Assembly (NCBI RefSeq): GCF_000013385.1
Contig: NC_007760.1
Coordinates: forward strand, 372,001-436,000
Direction: 5' to 3'
Source of the DNA: Anaeromyxobacter dehalogenans 2CP-C
GTDB lineage: Bacteria; Myxococcota; Myxococcia; Myxococcales; Anaeromyxobacteraceae
DNA length: 64,000 bases
Part shown: piece after piece, positions 7,525 to 14,438 of the stretch
Position numbering within the stretch: position 1 is the first letter of the stretch
Layout of the letters: each line of letters opens with the position of its first letter
Position numbers and translations under genes: made by a program
Notes under the pieces: generated by a model
The model's database searches: none
Seen by the model: only the letters and a program-made list of their open reading frames with translations
Told to the model about the DNA's origin: nothing

Positions 7525-10158
7525 ATGGGTGCGATGCCGATCCCCGCCCTCGCACTCGCCCTGGCCGCGGTCGCCGCCTCCGCCCCCGCCTCGCCGCCGG
7601 CGCTCCCCGCCGGCGAGGTCCCGCCCGCGCTGCGGCTGCCCGCCGGCGTGCGGCCCGTCCGCGGCGAGGTCTCGCTGACGCTCGATCCCGCCGCGGAGCG
7701 CTACCGCGGCCGGGTCCGCTACCCCGTGGTCCTCGACGCGCCGGCGCGCGTCGTCTGGCTGCACGCGGAGGGGCTGGAGATCGAGGAGGCGAAGGTGGGC
7801 GGCCGGCCGGCCCGGGCGGTCCTCGCCGAGGGCGGGCTGCTGGGCCTCGTCCCCGACGCCCCGCAGCCGCCGGGCGAGGCGGACGTGGAGATCGCGTTCG
7901 CCGGCACGGTGGACCGGGTGCGGAGCCGCGGGATCTACGCGGTGCCGGAGGCGGGGCGCTGGTACGCGTACACGTTCTTCGAGCCCGCCGACGCGCGGCG
8001 CGCCTTCCCCTGCTTCGACGAGCCCGGCTTCAAGATCCCCTGGCGCCTCTCGCTGACGGTGAAGGCGGGCGACCGGGCCATCGCGAACACGCCGGCCGCC
8101 CGCGAGGCGCCGGACGGCGGGGGCACGCGCGTCGAGTTCGCCGAGACGCGGCCGCTGCCCTCGTACCTGGTCGCGTTCGTGGTGGGCCCGTTCGACCTGG
8201 TGGACGGGGGCGCCGGGGGAGCGGCCCGCGTGCCGGTGCGCTTCGTGGTGCCGCGCGGGCGCGGCGGCGAGACCCGCTACGCGGCCTCGGTCACCGCGCG
8301 CATGCTCGACCTCATCGAGGCGGAGACCGGCGTGCCGTATCCCTACGAGAAGTGCGACGTGGCGGTGGTGCCGCGCTTCTGGGGCACCATGGAGCACCCC
8401 GGGATCGTGGCGCTGGGTCAGCCGCTCACGCTCGTCCCGCCGGCGGAGGAGACCCGAGAGCGGAAGCTCCGCTACGCCACCATCGCGATGCACGAGCTCG
8501 TGCACCACTGGTTCGGCGACCTCGTCACCATGGCCTGGTGGGACGACACCTGGCTGAACGAGTCGCTCACCAGCTTCCTCGACTCCGTGGTCGTCGATGC
8601 GCTCGAGCCGGCCTGGCGGCGCACCGCCCGCCGTCGCGCCGAGGGCCGCGCGTCGGCGCTCGAGGCGGACGTGCTCGCCGCGGCGAAGCGCCTGCGGGAG
8701 CCGGTCGGCTCGCGCGACGAGATCGAGGGCGCCTTCGACAACGCCATCACCTACGACAAGGGCGCCTCGGTGGCCGCCATGTACGAGCGGTACGTGGGGC
8801 GCGAGGCGTGGCGCGCGGTGCTGCGCGACCACCTGCTCGCGCACGCGCACCGCACCGCCACGACCGAGGACTTCCTCGCCACGCTGGCGTCCCGCTCGAC
8901 CCCGGCCGTGGCCGCCTCGCTGCGCGGGTTCCTGGAGCGCCCGGGCGTGCCGCTCGTCCGCGCCTCGGTGCGCTGCGACGGGCGCGGCGCCGCGGCGGTG
9001 GTGCGCCAGGAGCGCTTCCTCGCGTCCGGCGCGCGCGATCCCGCGGCCGCGTGGTCGATCCCGCTCTGCGTGCGCGCCGGCGCCGGCGGGCGCGTGGAGA
9101 CGGCGTGCGGCCTCGTCGGCGGCGAGGGGCCGGAGGGCGAGGTCCCGCTGCCGTTCTGCCCGGAGTGGCTCTGGCCCAACGCGGGCGGCACCGGCTACCA
9201 CCTCACCGCGCTCGACCCCGCCGCGCTCCCCGGCCTGTGGCCCCGGCTCGCGCCGGCGGAGCGGCTCGCCGCCGCCACCGACGCGTCCCTGCTCGCGCGC
9301 CGCGGCGATCTCCCGCCCGAGGCGGCGCTCGGCCTGGTGGCGCCGCTCGCCGCGAGCGAGGACGGGCTTCAGGTGGAGGCCTCGCTGGAGCTGGCGCGGC
9401 TGGCGCAGCCGGAGTGGATGGAGCCGGCCGACCACGCGCGCTGGCGCGCGTTCGTGCGCGACACCTGGGGCCGGCGGGCGCGCGCGATCGGGTGGATGCC
9501 CCGGCGCGGCGAGCCCGACGACGCGACGGCGCTGCGGCGCCTGCTCCTGCCGCGGGTGGCGGGCGAGGGCGAGGACCCGGCGCTCGCCGCCGAGGCGGGG
9601 AAGCTGGCGCGGCGGTGGCTCGCCGATCGCCGGTCGGTGCCGGCCGAGGCGGCCTGGCCGGCGCTGGAGGTGGCGGCGCGCACCGGGGACGCGGCGCTGT
9701 TCGACCGCGTCCTCGCGGCGGCGCGCGGGGCGCGGGACCGGACCGACCGGGCGCGCCTGCTCGCGATCCTGGGGCGCTTCGAGCGGCCGGCGCTCCTCGA
9801 CCGCGCGCTGGCGCTGGTCGCCTCCGGCGCGGAGGACCTGCGCGACACCGCCGCGATCCTGCGCGTGGCGCTGGCCGGGCGGGAGACGCGCTGGCGCGCC
9901 TGGGAGCTGTTGCGCACGCGGTGGGAGGCGATCGCGCCGCGGCTGCGGAGCGACGAGGGCTCGTGGCTGGTGGCGCAGGCCGCCGGGCTCGCCTGCGATC
10001 CCGGGCGCGCCGGCGAGGTGGCCGCGTTCCTGCGCCCGCGCGCCGAGGCGTTCGACGGGGCGCCGCGGGCGCTCGCCCGCGCGCTGGAGGACGCAGACGC
10101 CTGCCGCGCCGCCCGCGCCCGCAACGGGCCCGCGGTGGCGCGCTTCCTGGGGCGCTGA
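7525..10158 (+). CDS. M1-family metallo-aminopeptidase, secreted
   Basis: An 877-residue gluzincin. The zinc site is HELVHHWFGD with His323, Glu324, His327 and the downstream Glu346 in WLNES, all present. The exopeptidase motif reads G287-T-M-E-H-P-G, where family members usually have GAMEN; Glu290, which binds the substrate amino group, is retained. The N-terminal beta-domain (about 35-240) and a long helical C-terminal region (about 520-877) match the ERAP/PepN layout. Residues 1-25 form a signal peptide if translation begins at ATG 7525 or 7534; a TTG at 7498 is also in frame but lacks a ribosome site. The likely role is trimming N-terminal residues from peptides in the periplasm or outside the cell. 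Confidence 0.88.
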   Translation: MGAMPIPALALALAAVAASAPASPPALPAGEVPPALRLPAGVRPVRGEVSLTLDPAAERYRGRVRYPVVLDAPARVVWLHAEGLEIEEAKVGGRPARAVLAEGGLLGLVPDAPQPPGEADVEIAFAGTVDRVRSRGIYAVPEAGRWYAYTFFEPADARRAFPCFDEPGFKIPWRLSLTVKAGDRAIANTPAAREAPDGGGTRVEFAETRPLPSYLVAFVVGPFDLVDGGAGGAARVPVRFVVPRGRGGETRYAASVTARMLDLIEAETGVPYPYEKCDVAVVPRFWGTMEHPGIVALGQPLTLVPPAEETRERKLRYATIAMHELVHHWFGDLVTMAWWDDTWLNESLTSFLDSVVVDALEPAWRRTARRRAEGRASALEADVLAAAKRLREPVGSRDEIEGAFDNAITYDKGASVAAMYERYVGREAWRAVLRDHLLAHAHRTATTEDFLATLASRSTPAVAASLRGFLERPGVPLVRASVRCDGRGAAAVVRQERFLASGARDPAAAWSIPLCVRAGAGGRVETACGLVGGEGPEGEVPLPFCPEWLWPNAGGTGYHLTALDPAALPGLWPRLAPAERLAAATDASLLARRGDLPPEAALGLVAPLAASEDGLQVEASLELARLAQPEWMEPADHARWRAFVRDTWGRRARAIGWMPRRGEPDDATALRRLLLPRVAGEGEDPALAAEAGKLARRWLADRRSVPAEAAWPALEVAARTGDAALFDRVLAAARGARDRTDRARLLAILGRFERPALLDRALALVASGAEDLRDTAAILRVALAGRETRWRAWELLRTRWEAIAPRLRSDEGSWLVAQAAGLACDPGRAGEVAAFLRPRAEAFDGAPRALARALEDADACRAARARNGPAVARFLGR

Positions 10159-10167
10159 CGCCGCCGG

Positions 10168-10590
10168 TCAGCCTCCGCCCGGCGCGTCGAGAGGGGCGCC
10201 CTCGGGCACGTGCTGCATGGCGGCGGAGTTCATGCAGTACCGCAGGCCGGTGGGCGGCGGGCCGTCGGGGAACACGTGGCCCAGGTGGCCGTCGCACCGG
10301 GCGCACCGCACCTCGGTGCGGCGCATGCCGTACGAGCGATCGTGCACCTCGACCACCGCCTCCTCCGACACCGGGCGGGTGAACGACGGCCAGCCGGTGC
10401 CGGACTCGAACTTCTCGCCGGAGCGGAACAGCGGGTTCCCGCAGCCGGCGCAGACGTAGGTCCCCGGCTCGTGCGTGCCCAGGAAGCAGCCGGTGCCGGG
10501 CGGCTCGGTGCCGTGGCCGCGCAGCACCTGGTACTGCTCCGGCGTGAGCCGGTCGCGCCACTCGGCGTCGGAGAGGATGAGCTTGTCCAT
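10168..10590 (-). CDS. msrB: Peptide-methionine (R)-S-oxide reductase
   Basis: A 140-residue single-domain MsrB that repairs methionine-R-sulfoxide. Zinc-binding CxxC pairs are visible (CAGCGNPLF and [12 protein letters not shown]), as are GTGWPSF and the catalytic Cys in RYCMNSAAM. The start at 10590 ([12 protein letters not shown]) is preferred because GAGG lies just upstream; an ATG at 10620 would add ten residues of low-complexity sequence. No signal peptide, so cytoplasmic. It ends ten bases from the stop of the convergent aminopeptidase gene. Confidence 0.95.
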   Translation of the reverse strand: MDKLILSDAEWRDRLTPEQYQVLRGHGTEPPGTGCFLGTHEPGTYVCAGCGNPLFRSGEKFESGTGWPSFTRPVSEEAVVEVHDRSYGMRRTEVRCARCDGHLGHVFPDGPPPTGLRYCMNSAAMQHVPEGAPLDAPGGG

Positions 10591-10698
10591 GCGGGCCTCG
10601 CGGGCGGTGGAGCGTCCCATCGCGCCGCGGGTACGTAACCGCGCCGGGCTCCGCGCGCCCGGGGCGCAGGCGGTAAGGCTCCCGAGCTCCTGGGACCC

Positions 10699-12780
10699 TC
10701 AGGCCGCGGCACCCCCCAGCCGGAAGCCGCCGAGCAGCTCCGCCAGCTCGCCCGAGCGGGACGACAGCTCCGCCGCCGCCGCCGAGGACTGCTCGGCGCT
10801 GGCGGCGTTCTGCTGCGTCACCCGGTCGATCTCCGCCACCGCGCCGGTGATCCGCTCGACCCCGCCGGCCTGCTCGCGCGCCGCGGCGCTGATCCCGGCG
10901 GCGAGCGCGGCGAGCCGATCCGAGCCGGCGCGGATCACCTCCAGCCGCTCCGCGACCGCGCGGGTGATGGCGTCGCCGTCCGCCGCCTGGCGCACCGACT
11001 CGTGGATGAGCGCCTCGGTGCGCGAGGCCGCCGCCTTCGAGCGGAGCGCGAGCGACCGCACCTCCTCGGCCACCACCGCGAACCCGCGGCCGGCGTCGCC
11101 GGCGCGGGCCGCCTCCACCGCCGCGTTCAGCGCGAGCAGGTTGGTCTGGAACGCGATCTCGTCGATGTCCTTGATGATCTGCGCGGTCTGCTCGGCCGCC
11201 CCGCGCACCTGCGCCATGGTCGCGGTCATGCGCGACACCGTGGCGGCGCCCTCGGCCGCGGCGTCGCGCGCGGCGGCGGTGAGGCCGTCGGCGGCGGAGG
11301 CGTGCTCGGAGGTGGCGCGCGCCTGCCCGGCCACCGCCTCCAGCGTCGCGCCGGTGCGGCCGATGGCGGAGGCCTGCTCGGCGGCGCCGCCGGCCACGGC
11401 CTCGCTGGTGGAGGCGATCTGGGCCGCGGCCGCCGAGATCCGGCCCACGGCCTCGACCACCTGGCCGAGCGCCGCGTCGAGCGCGCCGGCGGTGCCGTTC
11501 ACCACCTGCTGGAGCCGCGCGTGGTCGCCCTGGTAGCGCCCGCCCATGCGCGCACGCAGGTCGCGCGCGGCGAGCCGCGCCAGCACGTCGCTCGCCTCGC
11601 GCACCGGCGCCGAGACCGCGTCCAGGATCTCGTTCACCCCGGCGAGCACGCGGCGGTAGTCCCCCTCGCAGCGCGCCGGGTCGCCGCGGCGGCCGAGGTC
11701 GCCGGCGCGGCCGGCCTCGATGGCGACGTCCACCTCGCCAACCAGCGCGCGGATGGCCGCGGTGCAGGCGTTCACGCTCCGGCGGAGCGTGTCGAACTCG
11801 CCGCGATAGGTCTCCTCGATCGGCGCCGGCGCCTCCCCGCGCGCCAGCCGCTCGAGCGCGCCGGCCGCGGCCCGGAGCGGCGCCACCACCGCGTCGAGCA
11901 GGGCGTTCATGCCCCGCACCAGCTCGCCGTTCTGGCCGGGGTAGCGCGACGGGTCGGCGCGCACGTCGAGGCGCCCCTCCGCCGCGGCGCGCAGGAGCAG
12001 CGCCAGGTCGGCGTTGCGCAGGCGCACCACCTCGAGCAGCGCGTTCACCCCGCGCTTCAGGTCGAGGAAGCGGCCCTGCACCGGCAGCTCGACGTCGGGC
12101 GGCACCTCGCCGGCCGCGAGCCGCACCACCCGATCCGTGGCGACCTCGATCGGCCGGATCACCGTGTCGAGGAGCAGGTTGATCCGGCCGATCATGGCGC
12201 CGTTGTACCCGTGGTAGCGCGTGACGTCGGCCCGCACGTCCAGCCGCCCGGCGGTGGCCGCCTCCACCAGGCGCCGGATGTCCTCGTTGCGCTGCTCGAC
12301 CACCTCGATGACCGCGTTCACCGCGCAGCGCAGGCGGTCGAAGTCGCCCTCGAACGGCGCGGTCATGCGCGCGGGGAGGTCGCCGCGCGAGATGCGCTCC
12401 ACCGCCTCCGCGGTGGCGGCGAACGGGGCGGAGAACGCGTCCAGCGTCTCGTTCAGGGTCCGGATGACGAGCTGGAACTCCGGATCGATGCGCCCCTCGG
12501 CGCCGCGCACCGTGAGCGTCCCGGCGCGCACCGCGTCGCGCACGCGCACGGACTCGGTGCGCATGGCGCGGAGGGCGTCGCCGACCACGCGCGAGACGAA
12601 CAGCCCACCCCCGGCGATCACCGCCGCCACCGCCGCCGGGGCGCCGAGCGCCAGGGCGGCGCCGCCAGGCAGGCTCCCCCGTGCGGCGAGCCAGCCCGCG
12701 AGGCCGGCCGCGAGCGTGGCGCCCGCGGCGAGCAGGGAGGAGCCGAGGATCTTCGTCGAGACCGGGAGCGAGCGGAGCAT
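10699..12780 (-). CDS. Methyl-accepting chemotaxis protein with tandem HAMP-like array and no periplasmic sensor
   Basis: A 693-residue receptor. Two TM helices (about 11-33 and 39-66) are separated by only a few residues, so there is no periplasmic ligand domain. Residues about 67-430 consist of repeated HAMP-like units; the segment G-R-L-D-V-R-A-D-x-x-R-Y-x-G-x-N-G followed by I/M-N-x-L-L-D occurs at least twice almost verbatim, with further degenerate copies. The C-terminal signalling domain contains the conserved hairpin tip [20 protein letters not shown] plus [19 protein letters not shown], which contacts CheA and CheW. An intracellular signal or the membrane state is the probable input. 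No che genes lie beside it, so it is an orphan receptor. Confidence 0.92.
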   Translation of the reverse strand: MLRSLPVSTKILGSSLLAAGATLAAGLAGWLAARGSLPGGAALALGAPAAVAAVIAGGGLFVSRVVGDALRAMRTESVRVRDAVRAGTLTVRGAEGRIDPEFQLVIRTLNETLDAFSAPFAATAEAVERISRGDLPARMTAPFEGDFDRLRCAVNAVIEVVEQRNEDIRRLVEAATAGRLDVRADVTRYHGYNGAMIGRINLLLDTVIRPIEVATDRVVRLAAGEVPPDVELPVQGRFLDLKRGVNALLEVVRLRNADLALLLRAAAEGRLDVRADPSRYPGQNGELVRGMNALLDAVVAPLRAAAGALERLARGEAPAPIEETYRGEFDTLRRSVNACTAAIRALVGEVDVAIEAGRAGDLGRRGDPARCEGDYRRVLAGVNEILDAVSAPVREASDVLARLAARDLRARMGGRYQGDHARLQQVVNGTAGALDAALGQVVEAVGRISAAAAQIASTSEAVAGGAAEQASAIGRTGATLEAVAGQARATSEHASAADGLTAAARDAAAEGAATVSRMTATMAQVRGAAEQTAQIIKDIDEIAFQTNLLALNAAVEAARAGDAGRGFAVVAEEVRSLALRSKAAASRTEALIHESVRQAADGDAITRAVAERLEVIRAGSDRLAALAAGISAAAREQAGGVERITGAVAEIDRVTQQNAASAEQSSAAAAELSSRSGELAELLGGFRLGGAAA

Positions 12781-12979
12781 CGTCGGGACTCCGGCGAGGG
12801 GGCGCGGTGCTGCGGAGCCGCCGCAGCACCCCGCGTGCCAGCCTGCCGCGAGCGCGCCGAACGCCCGGACCGCGGCCGCTTGCGCACCGGGGCCGCCCGG
12901 CGCCGTCCCGCGTCCCGGGTCGAGTGGCGCGCGCCCCAGGGTGGACGCGCTGGGGCCGCGGAGACGGATGGGGGCGCCT

Positions 12980-13001
12980 GCGCGTCAAGGTGTTGACGCG
13001 C
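12980..13001. repeat. Perfect 9-bp inverted repeat, possible operator or hairpin
   Basis: GCGCGTCAA (12980-12988) and TTGACGCGC (12993-13001) are exact inverse complements around the four bases GGTG. No T-run follows, so an operator is as likely as a terminator. It is 200 bases upstream of the rdh operon start. Confidence 0.45.
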
Positions 13002-13092
13002 TTCGCGAGCCATCGGCGGCGAGGCCCGCCCGGTCGCCCGAGGCGGGTCGAGGGTGGGCGCGGCGCCCACCGCGTTTCAGGTTGCCCGGGAG

Positions 13093-13109
13093 GCTTTCAA
13101 TCGGAAAGC
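13093..13109. promoter_or_regulatory. Putative activator site: GCTTTC-N5-GAAAGC dyad
   Basis: Perfect 6-bp arms (13093-13098 and 13104-13109) surround AATCG. The core TTTC-N5-GAAA recurs at 28364-28376 upstream of the MetA-like gene. In both places it lies 60-70 bases before a candidate -24/-12 promoter, as expected for an upstream activating site of the XylR-type regulator at 24911. A second palindrome, TCAATTGA at 13151-13158, equals the centre of the known XylR/DmpR site. The assignment is inference. Confidence 0.4.
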
Positions 13110-13170
13110 GCGCGGTGCCGCGCACGTCGGAATTCCTGCGCAATTGCATGTCAATTGAGCGCTCGGTGCG

Positions 13171-13186
13171 TGGCATGGCCCATGTA
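13171..13186 (+). promoter_or_regulatory. Weak candidate sigma54 promoter for the rdh operon
   Basis: TGGCATGGCCCATGTA matches the -24 element (TGGCA) and its correct spacing, but the -12 element reads ATGT rather than TTGC, so the near-invariant C is lost. Transcription would start near 13198, almost at the first ATG (13200). Confidence 0.25.
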
Positions 13187-13199
13187 ACCCCGGGCGGGC

Positions 13200-13688
13200 A
13201 TGCCGTTCCGCCCGAATGCACGAAGCCGCGCCTCGCGCGCCCTGGAGTGGACCTTCGCGGCCCTGCTGCTGGGGGCATCCGCCGCGATCCTCGTGGCCGC
13301 GGGCGTGAGCCGCGCGGACGCTCACTATCAGTGGACAAGGCCGGCGGGAGATCCCGCGCGCGGCGCGGTCACCCCGGCCGCCGTGTGGGAGCGGCTCCGG
13401 ACGGTGCTCGATCCCGAGCTCGGCATCGACGTGGTGGACCTGGGCCTCGTCTACGACGTCACGGTGCCGCGCGACGGCCGGGTGGCCGTGGTGATGACGC
13501 TCACCTCCGCGGGCTGCCCGTTCTCGAAGCAGATGATCGAGGACGTGCGCCGCGCGATCTTCCAGCACCCGGCGGTGCGCGAGGTGGCGCTCACCGTCAC
13601 CCGGGACCCGCCCTGGAGCTGGGACCGCGTGAGCCTGGAGGCCCGGAAGCGGATCGTGGAGGGATCGCACGCGGGGGCGCATCGATGA
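13200..13688 (+). CDS. Membrane-anchored DUF59 / MIP18-SufT-like iron-sulfur assembly protein
   Basis: A 162-residue protein. Residues 1-15 are Arg-rich, 16-36 form one TM helix, and about 58-150 are a DUF59 domain with the family signature DPELGIDVVDLGLVYDV starting at Asp71 and the conserved Cys106 in LTSAGCP. DUF59 proteins (SufT, PaaD, eukaryotic MIP18) help build or transfer Fe-S clusters, normally in the cytosol. Here the positive N-terminus predicts the domain lies on the outer face of the inner membrane, which is unusual. Its stop overlaps the start of the CcdA-like gene (ATGA), and the rdhA genes follow. I infer a role in Fe-S supply or insertion for the exported dehalogenases or ferredoxins. 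The start could be leaderless relative to the weak promoter at 13171. Confidence 0.75.
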   Translation: MPFRPNARSRASRALEWTFAALLLGASAAILVAAGVSRADAHYQWTRPAGDPARGAVTPAAVWERLRTVLDPELGIDVVDLGLVYDVTVPRDGRVAVVMTLTSAGCPFSKQMIEDVRRAIFQHPAVREVALTVTRDPPWSWDRVSLEARKRIVEGSHAGAHR

Positions 13689-14311
13689 CCCTGCTCGGCC
13701 CGCTCTCCAGCGGCTTCCTGCTCGGGCTGGGCACGGGTCCGCTCTGCTTCATCGGGTGCATCCCGCTGGCGCTGCCCTTCGCGCTGCCGGAGGCGGGGGC
13801 CGGGCCGCGGCGCGGCGCCTGGGGGTTCCTGGCGAAGTTCCTGGCCGGCCGCCTGGTCGCGTACTCGACGGTCGGCGTGCTCACCGGCCTCGCGTCGTCG
13901 ATGGCCGGGCCCGTGCAGCGCCGGGTGGTGACGGTGGCCTGGCTGGCGCTGAGCGTGGTGCTGATCGTGCACGGCCTCGGGCGCGGCCTGCCGCACCGCG
14001 GGGCGTGCGGCGCGGTCGCGCGCGTGGCGCGGTCGCGCGCGTTCCCCTTCCTGCTCGGGCTCGCCGCCGCGCTGTCGGTCTGCCCCCCGTTCCTGCTCGC
14101 GGTGGCCTACGCGATGGATCGCTCGGGGCAGGTGGTGGGCGGGCTCGCCTTCTTCCTCGCCTTCTTCGCCGCCACCACCCTCTACGTCGTGCCCGTCGCG
14201 CTGCTCGGCTACCTGCCGCGGCGCGACCTGTGGCAGCGCGTGGGGCGCGGCGCGTCGGTCATCGCGGGGATCGCGCTGCTGGTGCAGGGAGTGCGGGAGC
14301 TACTGGCGTAG
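13685..14311 (+). CDS. CcdA/DsbD-like (TauE/SafE-type) membrane protein
   Basis: A 208-residue protein with about six TM helices. Cys21 and Cys25 lie in the first helix (GPLCFIGCIPLALPF) and Cys133 in LSVCPPFLLA, the arrangement used by CcdA/DsbD membrane domains to carry electrons from cytoplasmic thioredoxin to the periplasm. Families annotated as sulfite exporter TauE/SafE look alike, so transport of a small anion is the alternative. The gene starts inside the stop of the DUF59 gene and sits 120 bases before rdhA1. With the TlpA-like protein at 27749 it could keep periplasmic cysteines reduced for Fe-S or corrinoid loading; this is inference. Confidence 0.7.
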   Translation: MTLLGPLSSGFLLGLGTGPLCFIGCIPLALPFALPEAGAGPRRGAWGFLAKFLAGRLVAYSTVGVLTGLASSMAGPVQRRVVTVAWLALSVVLIVHGLGRGLPHRGACGAVARVARSRAFPFLLGLAAALSVCPPFLLAVAYAMDRSGQVVGGLAFFLAFFAATTLYVVPVALLGYLPRRDLWQRVGRGASVIAGIALLVQGVRELLA

Positions 14312-14390
14312 GAGCCCGGGCCTCCGCGCCAGCGCGTGAACGCCCGGAACGCAGCACGACCATCGATCGACTGGGAGGCGAACGGCATCC

Positions 14391-14438
14391 ATGACCAACC
14401 ATCACCGGCACGAACCAACGAGGGGTCGCGCGCCATGA
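14391..14438 (+). CDS. Possible 15-codon leader peptide coupled to rdhA1
   Basis: An ATG at 14391 opens a 15-residue frame, MTNHHRHEPTRGRAP, whose TGA overlaps the rdhA1 ATG as ATGA. GGGAGG lies 12 bases before it, which is rather far. The peptide is His/Arg-rich with no family resemblance. It may be a translational-coupling leader or chance. Confidence 0.25.
   Translation: MTNHHRHEPTRGRAP

Larger units (their letters stand above)
12781..13199 (+). other. 419-base non-coding region upstream of the organohalide operon
   Basis: It lies between a minus-strand receptor gene and the first plus-strand gene of the rdh operon. No convincing coding frame is seen. The distal two thirds are GC-rich; the last 120 bases contain unusually AT-rich patches for this genome (CAATTG at 13141 and 13152, TTTCAATC at 13095). 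Those patches fit a regulated promoter, and the elements are listed separately. Confidence 0.6.

Noticed and set aside
4211-7555. Long Arg-rich frames overlapping the propeller lipoprotein
   Set aside because: They have low-complexity Arg/Gly/Pro composition and no motifs, while another frame gives a clear lipobox, Ig-like and BNR repeats.
12941-12956. A second possible -24/-12 element (TGGACGCGCTGGGGCC)
   Set aside because: Spacing fits, but both elements deviate strongly (GGGC instead of TTGC), as expected by chance in GC-rich DNA.
12781-13199. Cobalamin riboswitch before the corrinoid-dependent operon
   Set aside because: I could not find a convincing B12-box or conserved core in this stretch. 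A covariance-model search would be needed to exclude a degenerate one.
14336-14434. An in-frame upstream extension of RdhA1 (about 33 codons) that might hold a Tat signal
   Set aside because: It contains no twin-Arg motif, adds no hydrophobic core and lacks a ribosome site. ATG 14435 has AGGGG at good spacing.
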